A DNA stretch of 28,916 nt from CAYSCW01 sp964449165 (GTDB lineage Bacteria; Acidobacteriota; Aminicenantia; Aminicenantales; Aminicenantaceae). This document shows positions 15,098 to 22,477 of this stretch, in pieces. Under the pieces are notes generated by a model, which had not been told where the DNA came from, did not search any database, and saw only the letters and a program-made list of their open reading frames with translations. Within the stretch, counting starts at the first letter, position 1. The number at the start of each line of letters is the position of its first letter. The translations under genes and the position numbers were made by a program. Location of the stretch: NCBI GenBank assembly GCA_964449165.1, contig CAYVAT010000038.1, forward strand, positions 1-28,916, written 5' to 3'.

Positions 15098-16581
15098 AAG
15101 AACAGACCACTAATAAAAAATTCAATGTCGGAAACCGGTGAACCACAGATTAAATCGATATTGCAGAGGATGATGACAGTGTAACCGTTGTTGAGATACA
15201 TAGAAAAGTGGTTATTGATGCCGGTGTAACCTCCGGTGTGACCAACTTTTAGTTGGTCTTCGAACTGACGAACACTAAATCCGTATCCGTATGACCTCGC
15301 ACCCAGCTTAGTTTTAGGGGTGAACATAAGATCCCTTGTTTTTTTCGAAACGATCAAACATGTTTTAAGGGCCTGTTCAAATTTCAGAAGGTCCCCCACT
15401 GTCGAATAAGCTCCACCAGCCGGTGTGCCCTTCCAGTTGCAGTCTGACTCATTACTCCTCCAGGATATTTTTCCATCCTTTTGCTCTTTAGCATATCCCC
15501 TGGCGGTATTCGGAGCCAATTGGTCGAGCTCATCAAAGCCAGTATCCTTCATTCCGGCGACATCAAAAATGTGGGCTTGAATATAATCGTAATACCCTTC
15601 GCCGCTTATTTTTTCAATAATAGGTCCAAGGAGATGGAATCCGATGTTGCTGTAGGAAGATTCCTTTCCAGGATTGGTTTTTAAAAAGGCATCCTTAGTC
15701 AGGATTTTGTAATCGTCTATTTGGCGGAACTTTTGGCTGATGTATTTTTTCAGGTAGAATAAATTATCATCCCCTTTGCTGATACCAATACCTGACGTGT
15801 GGGAAAGGAGATGCTTGACCTGCACTTTTTTTGAGATTTCTGCGGAGATCCAATCGCTATCAAGATATTTACCGACAGGGTCGTTAAAGGACATTTTCTC
15901 CTGCTCACAGAGCTGTGCAACAGCCACGGCGGTGAACATCTTGTTAAGAGAGGCCAAATTAAATCTGGTATTTATTTGATTGAGCACGCCTTCCTCTCTA
16001 TCGGCCAATCCATAGGCCTTTTTGAAGATAACTCTTCCATTTTTGGCCAGAAGGACTGCCCCGGAAAACACTTCGGATTCCCCTAAGGCGTTCAAGTACG
16101 ATCCCAGCATATCCACTTTTTCTGGCTCCGTAAGGGATTCCAGGCTCTGCGGCTGATCGGGATGAGTCATGGGTAAGATGGTGATACCTTGGATTTTATG
16201 AGGGGACCTTGAAAGCACAGTGAGTCCAAAGAGATAAGCAGACCCTGTTTGCCGGCAGCGAAACACAGCGACAAATCGATCAGGTGAAGATTCCCGGACT
16301 TTGTAGAATTCAAGACCTTTGTACTTCTCAAAAAAGCCGTAATAAAAATCAAAAAGCCGTTCTTGGCCGAACATCTTGATAAAACTTGGTGTGAACTGAT
16401 TGGAGATATAACCTTGAATTTGAGCCATATCACCTGAGTTAATGATGTCAAGAGACTCTTTTACTCTTTTTCCAGCCGGCGTATCAGGAATGGTTGAAGG
16501 AGTCTCAGCATACAGAATAAATATTTCGAGAAGCACGATAGACACAGCTGCGGCAAGTGAACGCCTGATCACTTTTTTCAT
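15094..16581 (-). CDS. Secreted serine hydrolase, class C beta-lactamase/PBP4* family
   Basis: This 495-residue protein has a signal peptide (1-25), then an NTF2-like N-terminal domain (about 35-140, opening TPAGKRVKESLDIINSGD), and a beta-lactamase domain (PF00144 type) from about 160. The active site is complete: Ser211-x-x-Lys214 in NLASLNKMFTAVA, Tyr310-Ser-Asn312 in SSYSNIGFHLLGP, and His448-Thr-Gly450 in VGHTGGYTG. The family includes D-amino peptidases, esterases and penicillin-binding proteins; real beta-lactamase activity should not be assumed. GAGGAG precedes the ATG. The stop overlaps the start of the LolA-like fragment, and the last dozen residues (DIEFFISGLFF) could come from a deletion junction. 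The location is the periplasm or outside. Confidence 0.9.
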   Translation of the reverse strand: MKKVIRRSLAAAVSIVLLEIFILYAETPSTIPDTPAGKRVKESLDIINSGDMAQIQGYISNQFTPSFIKMFGQERLFDFYYGFFEKYKGLEFYKVRESSPDRFVAVFRCRQTGSAYLFGLTVLSRSPHKIQGITILPMTHPDQPQSLESLTEPEKVDMLGSYLNALGESEVFSGAVLLAKNGRVIFKKAYGLADREEGVLNQINTRFNLASLNKMFTAVAVAQLCEQEKMSFNDPVGKYLDSDWISAEISKKVQVKHLLSHTSGIGISKGDDNLFYLKKYISQKFRQIDDYKILTKDAFLKTNPGKESSYSNIGFHLLGPIIEKISGEGYYDYIQAHIFDVAGMKDTGFDELDQLAPNTARGYAKEQKDGKISWRSNESDCNWKGTPAGGAYSTVGDLLKFEQALKTCLIVSKKTRDLMFTPKTKLGARSYGYGFSVRQFEDQLKVGHTGGYTGINNHFSMYLNNGYTVIILCNIDLICGSPVSDIEFFISGLFF

Positions 16582-17382
16582 GCGGGTCTCCTCTGCAAAA
16601 AAAATCTATGTGCTTTTTGTGTTTTTATTGTTAATTCTCCTATTTTATTCATCCGGTTTTTTCTTGAACTATCGCTGCATTCCCTATCTTAAGAGCAAAA
16701 AATATGCCAACATGATTTCTTGAGGGGGTCCAATGTTAATTCCATTATATTTGTCCATTATCGAACAATTAAGTACGCATTTGAACAGAAATAAATATTC
16801 CCGATATCAACCATGCAACAGAAAAGATTCCGGATTCTATTGCTTGGTAATCCAGGCTTGTGGAAGCCTCGCTTGAACGGGCGATTCCGGGCTAGAAAAC
16901 GTCAACCGACATTGATGCCTGACCGAGAGAATCGATATGGCTCGAGGTAAACCAAAATAACATTAACAGCCAAAGAAATGTGCCCAAAAAATTGTCAAAA
17001 TATCGAAAAAGAAAACGTCCGGAAAAACTTATTCCAACAGAGGAAATACTGAATTTCTTTCGTTTTTTCCTCTTCCTGTCCGACATTCACACATAGAAGT
17101 CGCGGGTTCAAATCCTGCATCGGCCGCCATTTGTCTTCGATAATTTGTGTAATTCGTAATCCCTCCAAGAGAATAGATGCACCCACAACTGTTTCCATCT
17201 AAGTACCGAAGTCTCGTATAATTTTAAACCCGAATATTCGGATTTTAGATTAATGGCGGGATATTTTTAAAAGAATTTTATATAATCTATAGGATAATTA
17301 GAATTTTTGCACTCGTAGTAAGTTTCCGTCCTAGCTAATGCCGGATCCGTTGATGCTGGAGTAAATAGAATGAGTTCTTAAC
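16582..17382. other. Gene-poor AT-rich region with a tRNA tail scar
   Basis: No credible gene was found in these 800 bases. It holds the tRNA 3' fragment at 17095-17129, a hairpin AGGCTT-GTGG-AAGCCT at 16854-16869 without a T-run, two copies of GATTCCGG (16826 and 16884) and a 12-base perfect palindrome CCGAATATTCGG at 17230-17241. The short minus-strand frames here look random; one of them simply reads the tRNA tail in reverse. The stretch may be the edge of an old insertion. Confidence 0.45.
17095..17129 (+). tRNA. 3' end of a tRNA gene (T arm, acceptor strand, CCA), partial
   Basis: The bases form a proper T arm: stem GCGGG (17102-17106) with CCTGC (17114-17118) around the loop TTCAAAT. 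Then come seven acceptor bases ATCGGCC, a G discriminator and an encoded CCA (17127-17129). The matching 5' acceptor strand GGCCGAT, D arm and anticodon arm are absent from the preceding 80 bases, so this is not a functional tRNA. G73 would fit Trp, Ser, Gln, Glu, Asp or Asn. Such 3' tails are typical of attachment sites left by integrases that use tRNA genes. Confidence 0.55.
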
Positions 17383-18138
17383 ATGTTTAATTTTATACTT
17401 TATTCAGCTGTCTGTGTCTTCCTTTATATGGTGTTTTGTTTTATTCTAGCATGGATAAAAAAGGATAACTCTATCGTCGACATTGCTTGGGGAATCGGCT
17501 TTATATTAGTCGCGACTTTAACTTTTATTCTGCAGACTGTATTTGTTGCTCGCCATATACTTGTCACTGCATTGATTCTTATATGGGGAACAAGATTGGC
17601 AACACATATAGCCATCAGAAACAAAGGAAGAGGCGAAGATTTCCGGTATGCACAATGGAGAAAGGATTGGGGAAAGTGGTTTTTGATCAGAAGTTTCTTC
17701 CAGGTTTACATGCTTCAAGGATTCCTGCTTTTAATCATTGCCTATCCGGTGGTGCTTATTAATCATTCTGAAGAAACGGGAATCGTGTTTCTCGATATAC
17801 TAGGGCTTGTCATCTGGCTCGTAGGATTCTTTTTCGAGACAGTGGGAGATTATCAATTATTGACATTCAAGAAAAAAGCAGAAAATAAGGGAAAAATCAT
17901 GACCCAGGGCTTGTGGAAATACAATCGTCATCCCAATTATTTTGGAGAAACTGCTAAGTGGTGGGGAATCTTCCTGATTGCCCTTTCTGTGAGAAACGGT
18001 TTGACAGCTATTGTAAGCCCTCTGCTCATCACATTCCTTCTCTTGAGAGTTTCAGGCATTACTATGTTAGAAAAAAATTATATAGGCAATAAAGAATTTG
18101 AGGAATATGCAAAAAGAACAAGCATCTTTTTCCCATGA
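17383..18138 (+). CDS. DUF1295 membrane protein (steroid reductase/ICMT-like superfamily)
   Basis: This 251-residue protein has about six or seven membrane helices and the hallmark KYNRHPNYFGE motif at 179-189, followed by the WWGIFLIAL helix. The N-terminal part carries DNSIVDIAWGIGF and GTRLATHIAIRNKGRGEDFR with RYAQWRKDWGKWFL, all typical of DUF1295 (PF06966), whose members are related to 3-oxo-5-alpha-steroid dehydrogenases and isoprenylcysteine methyltransferases. The substrate is unknown. The RHPNY motif belongs to the cofactor-binding C-terminal core in the superfamily. No good ribosome site precedes the ATG (the nearest GGAG is over 20 bases away). The gene is clearly AT-richer than those before 16.5 kb. 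Dodecin follows after 57 bases. Confidence 0.85.
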   Translation: MFNFILYSAVCVFLYMVFCFILAWIKKDNSIVDIAWGIGFILVATLTFILQTVFVARHILVTALILIWGTRLATHIAIRNKGRGEDFRYAQWRKDWGKWFLIRSFFQVYMLQGFLLLIIAYPVVLINHSEETGIVFLDILGLVIWLVGFFFETVGDYQLLTFKKKAENKGKIMTQGLWKYNRHPNYFGETAKWWGIFLIALSVRNGLTAIVSPLLITFLLLRVSGITMLEKNYIGNKEFEEYAKRTSIFFP

Positions 18139-18195
18139 CTTCCTAAAAGACAGTAAAATTCTTTATGAGTTTTATTAAAGAAAAGGAGTGACATC

Positions 18196-18399
18196 ATGTT
18201 TAAAATGGTTGATGTTGTCGGGGTTTCTCCGGCAGGCATCTCAGAAGCTGTAAAAGATGGTGTTGATAAGCTCTTGGCGTCTGGTGAGAAAGTCCATTTT
18301 TTCCAAGTTTTGGAGCAGCGAGGAGCTGTGCGAGACGGTGAACTGAAGGAGTTTCAAGTTGTCATCAGAGTCGCTACTGAATTTCCAAAAAAAAGTTAG
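18196..18399 (+). CDS. Dodecin-like small flavin-binding protein with Phe at the Trp position
   Basis: The 67-residue protein aligns along its whole length with dodecins (PF07311): MFKMVDVVGVSPAGISEAVK for the first strand and helix, then VHFFQVLEQRGAVRDGELKE and FQVVIRVA. Dodecins form hollow dodecamers that store riboflavin, FMN or FAD. In characterised members the sequence is W-F-E-V, and the Trp stacks on the isoalloxazine ring; here it is HFFQV, so the Trp is Phe35. The Gln of the later strand (Gln54, FQV) is kept. AAAGGAG lies well placed before the ATG, and a strong terminator follows 39 bases after the stop. Confidence 0.88.
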   Translation: MFKMVDVVGVSPAGISEAVKDGVDKLLASGEKVHFFQVLEQRGAVRDGELKEFQVVIRVATEFPKKS

Positions 18400-18437
18400 A
18401 ACAAAAGCAGTGCACAAGAAAAGGCATTGCTTTCAGC

Positions 18438-18468
18438 TCTCCTTTTTCAGCCAAAAAGGAGATTTTAT
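18438..18468 (+). terminator. Intrinsic terminator after the dodecin gene
   Basis: TCTCCTTTTT (18438-18447) pairs perfectly with AAAAAGGAGA (18453-18462) around CAGCC, and TTTTAT follows. The A-run and T-tail make it potentially active in both directions. It separates the DUF1295-dodecin unit from the outer-membrane protein gene. Confidence 0.8.
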
Positions 18469-18515
18469 AAGTTAGCAAATTGTTCTATAATGCTCAATTC
18501 TGAAAAAATTTATCC

Positions 18516-19265
18516 ATGAAGAAAAAAAGAATAAATATTTATGTCCGCTTTGCCATTCTCCTCTCATTAATATTTTCAAACGCCTATTCACACTGGCTTG
18601 TTGACGTGGAAACAGGACTGGCTTTCAGCGGATATAATAACGTGAGAATACCTAGAGATACAGGTACTGAATTCTCCCTCTCGAAAGATCTAAAAACAGA
18701 TTCTACTTTTTTCTTCAGATTACGGTTGGGATATCAAATAGGTTCAAAACACACTTTGTCTTTTCTTGTGGCTCCCTTGAGCTTTAATGCTTCAGGTCAA
18801 GTGAACAAATCAATCAGATTTTTTGAGGAAGATTTTCCTGCAGGTATGCCACTCAAGGCTGTTTACCGCTTTAATTCTTACCGTCTGAGCTATCGATATG
18901 ACTTTATAAGGAAAGAAAATTTGAGGCTCGGCTTAGGATTCACTGCCAAGATAAGGGACGCTGCCATCAGTGTCGAAGGAAATAACAAAAAGTCGGAAAA
19001 AACAAATGTAGGTTTTGTACCGCTCATAAACTTCCGTTTTGAATGGTCTTTTGCTAAAACATTGAGCTTACTATTGGACGGCGATGCTCTTGCTGCATCT
19101 CAAGGACGAGCCGAAGATGTCTTGCTAGCTTTACAGCTCCATTTGAATAAAGACATTACGCTGAAGGCTGGGTACAGAATCCTTGAAGGTGGCGCCAATG
19201 TGGAAGAAGTATACAACTTTGCTCTAATCCATTTCGTAATAGCTGGCATAACTTACCGATTCTGA
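18516..19265 (+). CDS. Outer-membrane beta-barrel protein
   Basis: This 249-residue protein has a signal peptide (residues 1-25, ending SNAYS) and then paired amphipathic strands (FFFRLRLGYQIGSKHTLSFL, YRLSYRYDFI, LRLGLGFTAKIRDAAISVEG, TLSLLLDGDAL, ITLKAGYRILEGG). It ends in VIAGITYRF with a terminal Phe, the signal recognised by the BAM complex. It looks like an 8- to 10-stranded barrel, broadly OmpW-like, with no specific family recognised. A TATAAT sits at 18486-18491, 24 bases before the ATG, just after the terminator, but no -35 or good ribosome site is seen. It seems to be a single-gene unit. Confidence 0.75.
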   Translation: MKKKRINIYVRFAILLSLIFSNAYSHWLVDVETGLAFSGYNNVRIPRDTGTEFSLSKDLKTDSTFFFRLRLGYQIGSKHTLSFLVAPLSFNASGQVNKSIRFFEEDFPAGMPLKAVYRFNSYRLSYRYDFIRKENLRLGLGFTAKIRDAAISVEGNNKKSEKTNVGFVPLINFRFEWSFAKTLSLLLDGDALAASQGRAEDVLLALQLHLNKDITLKAGYRILEGGANVEEVYNFALIHFVIAGITYRF

Positions 19266-19331
19266 TCTCAATCCCATGAGTTTGTAAGAACAAAAAAGGG
19301 ATGAGATGGGCAAAATAAGTGAGTTGAGATC

Positions 19332-19535
19332 ATGAAAGTGCATTTACTGGTTTTTCAAGATAAGACCAAAAGAGAAATCAAAAAAAATTTTTTTCTCCTT
19401 CAAGAAGGCAAAATCTCACCTCTTCAATATCTGCCAAAAAATGGGAGTGAAAAATCTTTTGCAATAGGCAAAGCGTTTCATATGACCTCCTGGATATTTT
19501 ACCTTCTTTTGATGAAAAATGAGCGAGTCTATTAG
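19332..19535 (+). CDS. Doubtful small ORF
   Basis: The 67-residue frame starts 66 bases after the outer-membrane protein gene. A GAGTTGAGA stretch precedes the ATG, which is a poor ribosome site. The sequence (MKVHLLVFQDKTKREIKKNF and later MTSWIFYLLLMKNERVY) has no recognised family. It could be a real small gene or chance in AT-rich DNA; no other gene claims these bases. Confidence 0.2.
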   Translation: MKVHLLVFQDKTKREIKKNFFLLQEGKISPLQYLPKNGSEKSFAIGKAFHMTSWIFYLLLMKNERVY

Positions 19536-19536
19536 A

Positions 19537-20202
19537 CTATTCCTTGACAATTGTTGCCCTGATCATCACATCCCGGTCACCGACATTTGCGACTTCCTCG
19601 ATTCTTTTCCATTCGGAACGAAAATCGGTTTTCCACCAGCTCCGCCCATCAGGGTTTGAATAGTCCACTCCGATAAACTGGGCGTTCTCCCCATGAGCTC
19701 CTGGTGGGGTGAGCCATTCCATTGCAACACAAAAGTCACCACTGGTGATAATGATATTCTGGTCTAAAAGATTAACCTCAACCCACTTGTTTCCAAAAGG
19801 CGTCGACGCGGTCACCACAGAAGCCAAAAGATCCTGACTTTCATCCGGACCATTAGATAGCGAGGCGCCGAATACCCTCACTCGAAATTCAGTGGTGGGA
19901 ATCCCGTTAATCCCTACCAAAAATCGCACTCTAGTCAGAACTGCCGGATGAAACTTTGGAGTGAATACTACCCCGAGCTGGCCTCCTGTTTCATCAGTCC
20001 ATGGTGAATGTTGAGCCTCAGGTAAGCCGTCATCGTAGAAAATCTCTTCTCCATCCTTCCTCACCACGTCAGTCTTCGTGACGGCTTCTTGAGAATTCTG
20101 ATCAGAATCCCCACAGCCCAATAAAGACAATAGCAGGATGATCATTCCCAATCCTACAAGAAACCTCATACTAGCAAAGCCCCAGAATGATTTTCTATCC
20201 AT
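19537..20202 (-). CDS. Lipoprotein of unknown function
   Basis: This 221-residue protein has a lipobox LLSLLGC (Cys at about residue 30) after a hydrophobic stretch, so it should be lipidated. GGGAGA precedes the ATG at suitable spacing; a second Met at residue 12 would also leave a normal signal. The mature part is beta-rich. EEIFYDDGLPEAQHSPWTDE and GGQLGVVFTPKFHPAVLTRV, with VRFLVGINGIPTTEFRVRVF and later FIGVDYSNPDGRSWWK, resemble the jelly-roll accessory domain often attached to peptidases and Por-secreted proteins (FYDDG opening, SxxS strand), though the name is uncertain. It is alone on its strand; the histidine kinase gene ends 112 bases upstream of it. Confidence 0.65.
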   Translation of the reverse strand: MDRKSFWGFASMRFLVGLGMIILLLSLLGCGDSDQNSQEAVTKTDVVRKDGEEIFYDDGLPEAQHSPWTDETGGQLGVVFTPKFHPAVLTRVRFLVGINGIPTTEFRVRVFGASLSNGPDESQDLLASVVTASTPFGNKWVEVNLLDQNIIITSGDFCVAMEWLTPPGAHGENAQFIGVDYSNPDGRSWWKTDFRSEWKRIEEVANVGDRDVMIRATIVKE

Positions 20203-20314
20203 AACTTATCTCCCATGTTAACAATTTTTTGTTGAGTAACCATTTGCTGCCCGTTATATTTATTCAAGTCATCCGAAGATTTCATCTCAATGACGGCATT
20301 TGCCGCTATTGGAT

Positions 20315-21676
20315 TTAATCAACAGGCCACATAATCCGGCAATGGGCCCCTGAGCCTTCTCTGTCAAGGAAGGCAATAGTACCGCCGTTGGCCTCTACCG
20401 CCCAACGGGCAATAGCTAGGCCGAGCCCTGCGCCGCCTTCTTTCCTGGAGTGGCTTCCATTGATCCGGTAGAAGCGCTCGAACACCTTTGTGCGTTCGGA
20501 TTTAGGAATCCCCGGGCCATCGTCTATGATATCGATGACGACGTTTTCATCCTCTGTCTTCGATGTATGAATCTCGATATGCCCTCCTTTTGGGGTGTAG
20601 ACTACCGCATTATGGAGTACATTGGAAACCGCCTGCCGTAGAGTGGGCTCATCCGCGGTCACAATGACTGAAGACTGGAATGATGTGGATAAGGTTTGAT
20701 TCTTTTCTTCAGATAAGATGCCCAGCTCTTCGACGACCTCACCGACCAAAACACCGAGATCCAGGGAGCGGGGAGTCAATTTGGCCTTTCCCGCATCGCC
20801 CCGGGCTAGAGTCAGCAGGTTGTCCACAAGATAAGTGAGGCGTTCCGTCTCCTCCAGCATGCTGCCGATGGCTTCCTGGCAGGATTTCTTGTCCATAGGC
20901 CCTTGTAAGGCGACCTCTCCGACACTGCGGATAGACGTCAGAGGAGTCCGCAGCTCATGCGACGCATCGGATGTGAAGCGGCGCAGCTGTCTGAATGAGC
21001 CATCGAGTCGAGCCAAAGTATCGTTGAAAACAGAGGCAAGGCGGCCGATTTCATCGCGCGGATTCTGCACAGGCAGGCGTTCTGAAAGGCTTTCCGCATT
21101 GATTTCACTTGCTTTTCTCGTGATAGCCTTGACAGGTGAGAGTGTGCGTCCGGCCAAAAAATACCCGCCCAAGAGAGCCAGGATTAGAGCGAAGGGAATC
21201 CCTGCTAATAGGATAACAGCCAGGTACTTGATGTTTTCTATGGTGGAAGTGACATCCTGAGCGAAGATAATCTCAAAGCCGTACACTGGCTCCATCCCTT
21301 TCTTCAGCCAGTAGAGAGTGCCCTCCGGGGACTGCCATGAGCCAGCGACATCAAAACGCTTATTTTTTTGTGCTCCTGACCACAGTCTGTCCTGCCACGC
21401 CAATGTCTGGTAGACCACCCTTCCGTCTTGAGCAAGCTGGAACATACTCTCTTGTCCGAGATGGTAAACATCTGATATGTCTCCGCCCGAATTCCTGACA
21501 ACAGTCTCAACAGTCACATAGCTACTGTCCAATCTGCTTCTCTCCATGGATTCCAGTCGATTTCGAATGAAGAAATAGGCGCCGAGGAATATGATGCTGA
21601 GAATAACCAGCAGGACGACTGTGTACCAGATGGTGAGCCGCAGACGGATGTTTAAGCTTCCCAGGATCACAATCAT
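20315..21676 (-). CDS. Sensor histidine kinase, heavy-metal-sensor (CusS-like) type
   Basis: The 453-residue kinase has TM1 (about 13-37), a short periplasmic loop (38-148), TM2 (150-173), a HAMP domain (172-225, with RDEIGRLASVFNDTLARLD), a HisKA domain with phospho-acceptor His240 in SDASHELRTPLTSIRS, and an HATPase domain with the N box (NVLHNAVVYTPKGG), G1 box (DDGPGIP) and G2 box (GGAGLGLAIARW). It starts with LNIRLRLTIWYT, as do CusS-like sensors. The ATG at 21676 overlaps the regulator's TGA (ATGA). AAGGAGG is only two bases from this ATG, so a GTG at 21670, seven bases from it, may be the true start. The signal is unknown; the adjacent fusion gene is a plausible target. Confidence 0.93.
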   Translation of the reverse strand: MIVILGSLNIRLRLTIWYTVVLLVILSIIFLGAYFFIRNRLESMERSRLDSSYVTVETVVRNSGGDISDVYHLGQESMFQLAQDGRVVYQTLAWQDRLWSGAQKNKRFDVAGSWQSPEGTLYWLKKGMEPVYGFEIIFAQDVTSTIENIKYLAVILLAGIPFALILALLGGYFLAGRTLSPVKAITRKASEINAESLSERLPVQNPRDEIGRLASVFNDTLARLDGSFRQLRRFTSDASHELRTPLTSIRSVGEVALQGPMDKKSCQEAIGSMLEETERLTYLVDNLLTLARGDAGKAKLTPRSLDLGVLVGEVVEELGILSEEKNQTLSTSFQSSVIVTADEPTLRQAVSNVLHNAVVYTPKGGHIEIHTSKTEDENVVIDIIDDGPGIPKSERTKVFERFYRINGSHSRKEGGAGLGLAIARWAVEANGGTIAFLDREGSGAHCRIMWPVD

Positions 21677-22350
21677 CCCTCCTTCAGGATAAAACCCACC
21701 CCGCGGATCGTCTGCAACAATTTCTTCTTGAAAGGCGCGTCCACCTTCTGGCGCAGCCTAGCGACGTGAACATCGATTACGTTATCCAGTGGTGTGGCCC
21801 GGGATGTCACTTTCCAGACATCGCGGGCCAGCATTTCACGTGAGACAATATGACCCTGGTGGCGAAGCAGATACTCGAGTAGATCGAATTCTTTGGCTGT
21901 CAAATCTATCTCCTGCTTTCCCCGCGCGACCTTTCTGGTAACACAGTCAATCTCAAGGTCAGCGAGCCTGAGCCTCAAGGCCTGCTCGGGCCTACCGCGC
22001 CTGGTCAGAGCCCGGATGCGCGCCAGAAGCTCCGAAAAAGCAAAAGGCTTGACCACATAGTCGTCAGCGCCCGTGTCCAGCCCCAAAACCCTGTCTTCGA
22101 CTGCATCTCTGGCCGTGAGAATCAGCACCGGTGTCTGGCATTTCTGCTTGCGAAGAGCGGTAAGAATCTCGAGCCCGCCTCGTCCGGGAAGCATGAGGTC
22201 AAGCAAGATGAGGTCAAAGGCTCTAGTGGTAGCCAGAAAATACCCCTCTTCGCCAGTCGCTGCCACGGTCACCTGATAGTTCTCTGACTCCAATCCTTTA
22301 CAGATCGCCTGGGCGACCTTGGGTTCGTCTTCAATCACCAGGATGTGCAA
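21673..22350 (-). CDS. OmpR/PhoB-family response regulator
   Basis: The 225-residue regulator has a receiver domain with acidic pocket Glu7-Asp8, phospho-acceptor Asp51 in LILLDLMLPGRGG, Thr79 in ILTARDA and Lys101 in DDYVVKPFAFSEL. A winged-helix DNA-binding domain spans about 128-222 (LTAKEFDLLEYLLRHQGHIV, IDVHVARLRQKVDAPFKKKL, RGVGFILKEG). It starts at a TTG codon with GGAGGG seven bases ahead; MHILVIEDEP matches the usual receiver start, so this rare start is preferred. The kinase gene overlaps its stop. The methyltransferase fusion gene ends 127 bases upstream on the same strand, so the pair may be read partly from that gene's promoter. Confidence 0.94.
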   Translation of the reverse strand: MHILVIEDEPKVAQAICKGLESENYQVTVAATGEEGYFLATTRAFDLILLDLMLPGRGGLEILTALRKQKCQTPVLILTARDAVEDRVLGLDTGADDYVVKPFAFSELLARIRALTRRGRPEQALRLRLADLEIDCVTRKVARGKQEIDLTAKEFDLLEYLLRHQGHIVSREMLARDVWKVTSRATPLDNVIDVHVARLRQKVDAPFKKKLLQTIRGVGFILKEG

Positions 22351-22477
22351 AATTTCCCTCCGTATTGGTATGCGAGAACTTCATGGCATACAATAGCACA
22401 AACATCGTTTTCATCCAATGATAGACCTGGGACCTCAATGGTTGAATAAAATCCTTGAATCGACCGCCATATCCATT

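Noticed and set aside
17055..17129. Complete tRNA gene
   Set aside because: Only the T arm and 3' acceptor strand are present; no matching 5' strand, D arm or anticodon arm lies upstream.
16995..17198. 67-residue minus-strand open frame containing PMQDLNPRLLC
   Set aside because: The phrase is the reverse-strand reading of a tRNA T arm and acceptor, a well-known artefact.
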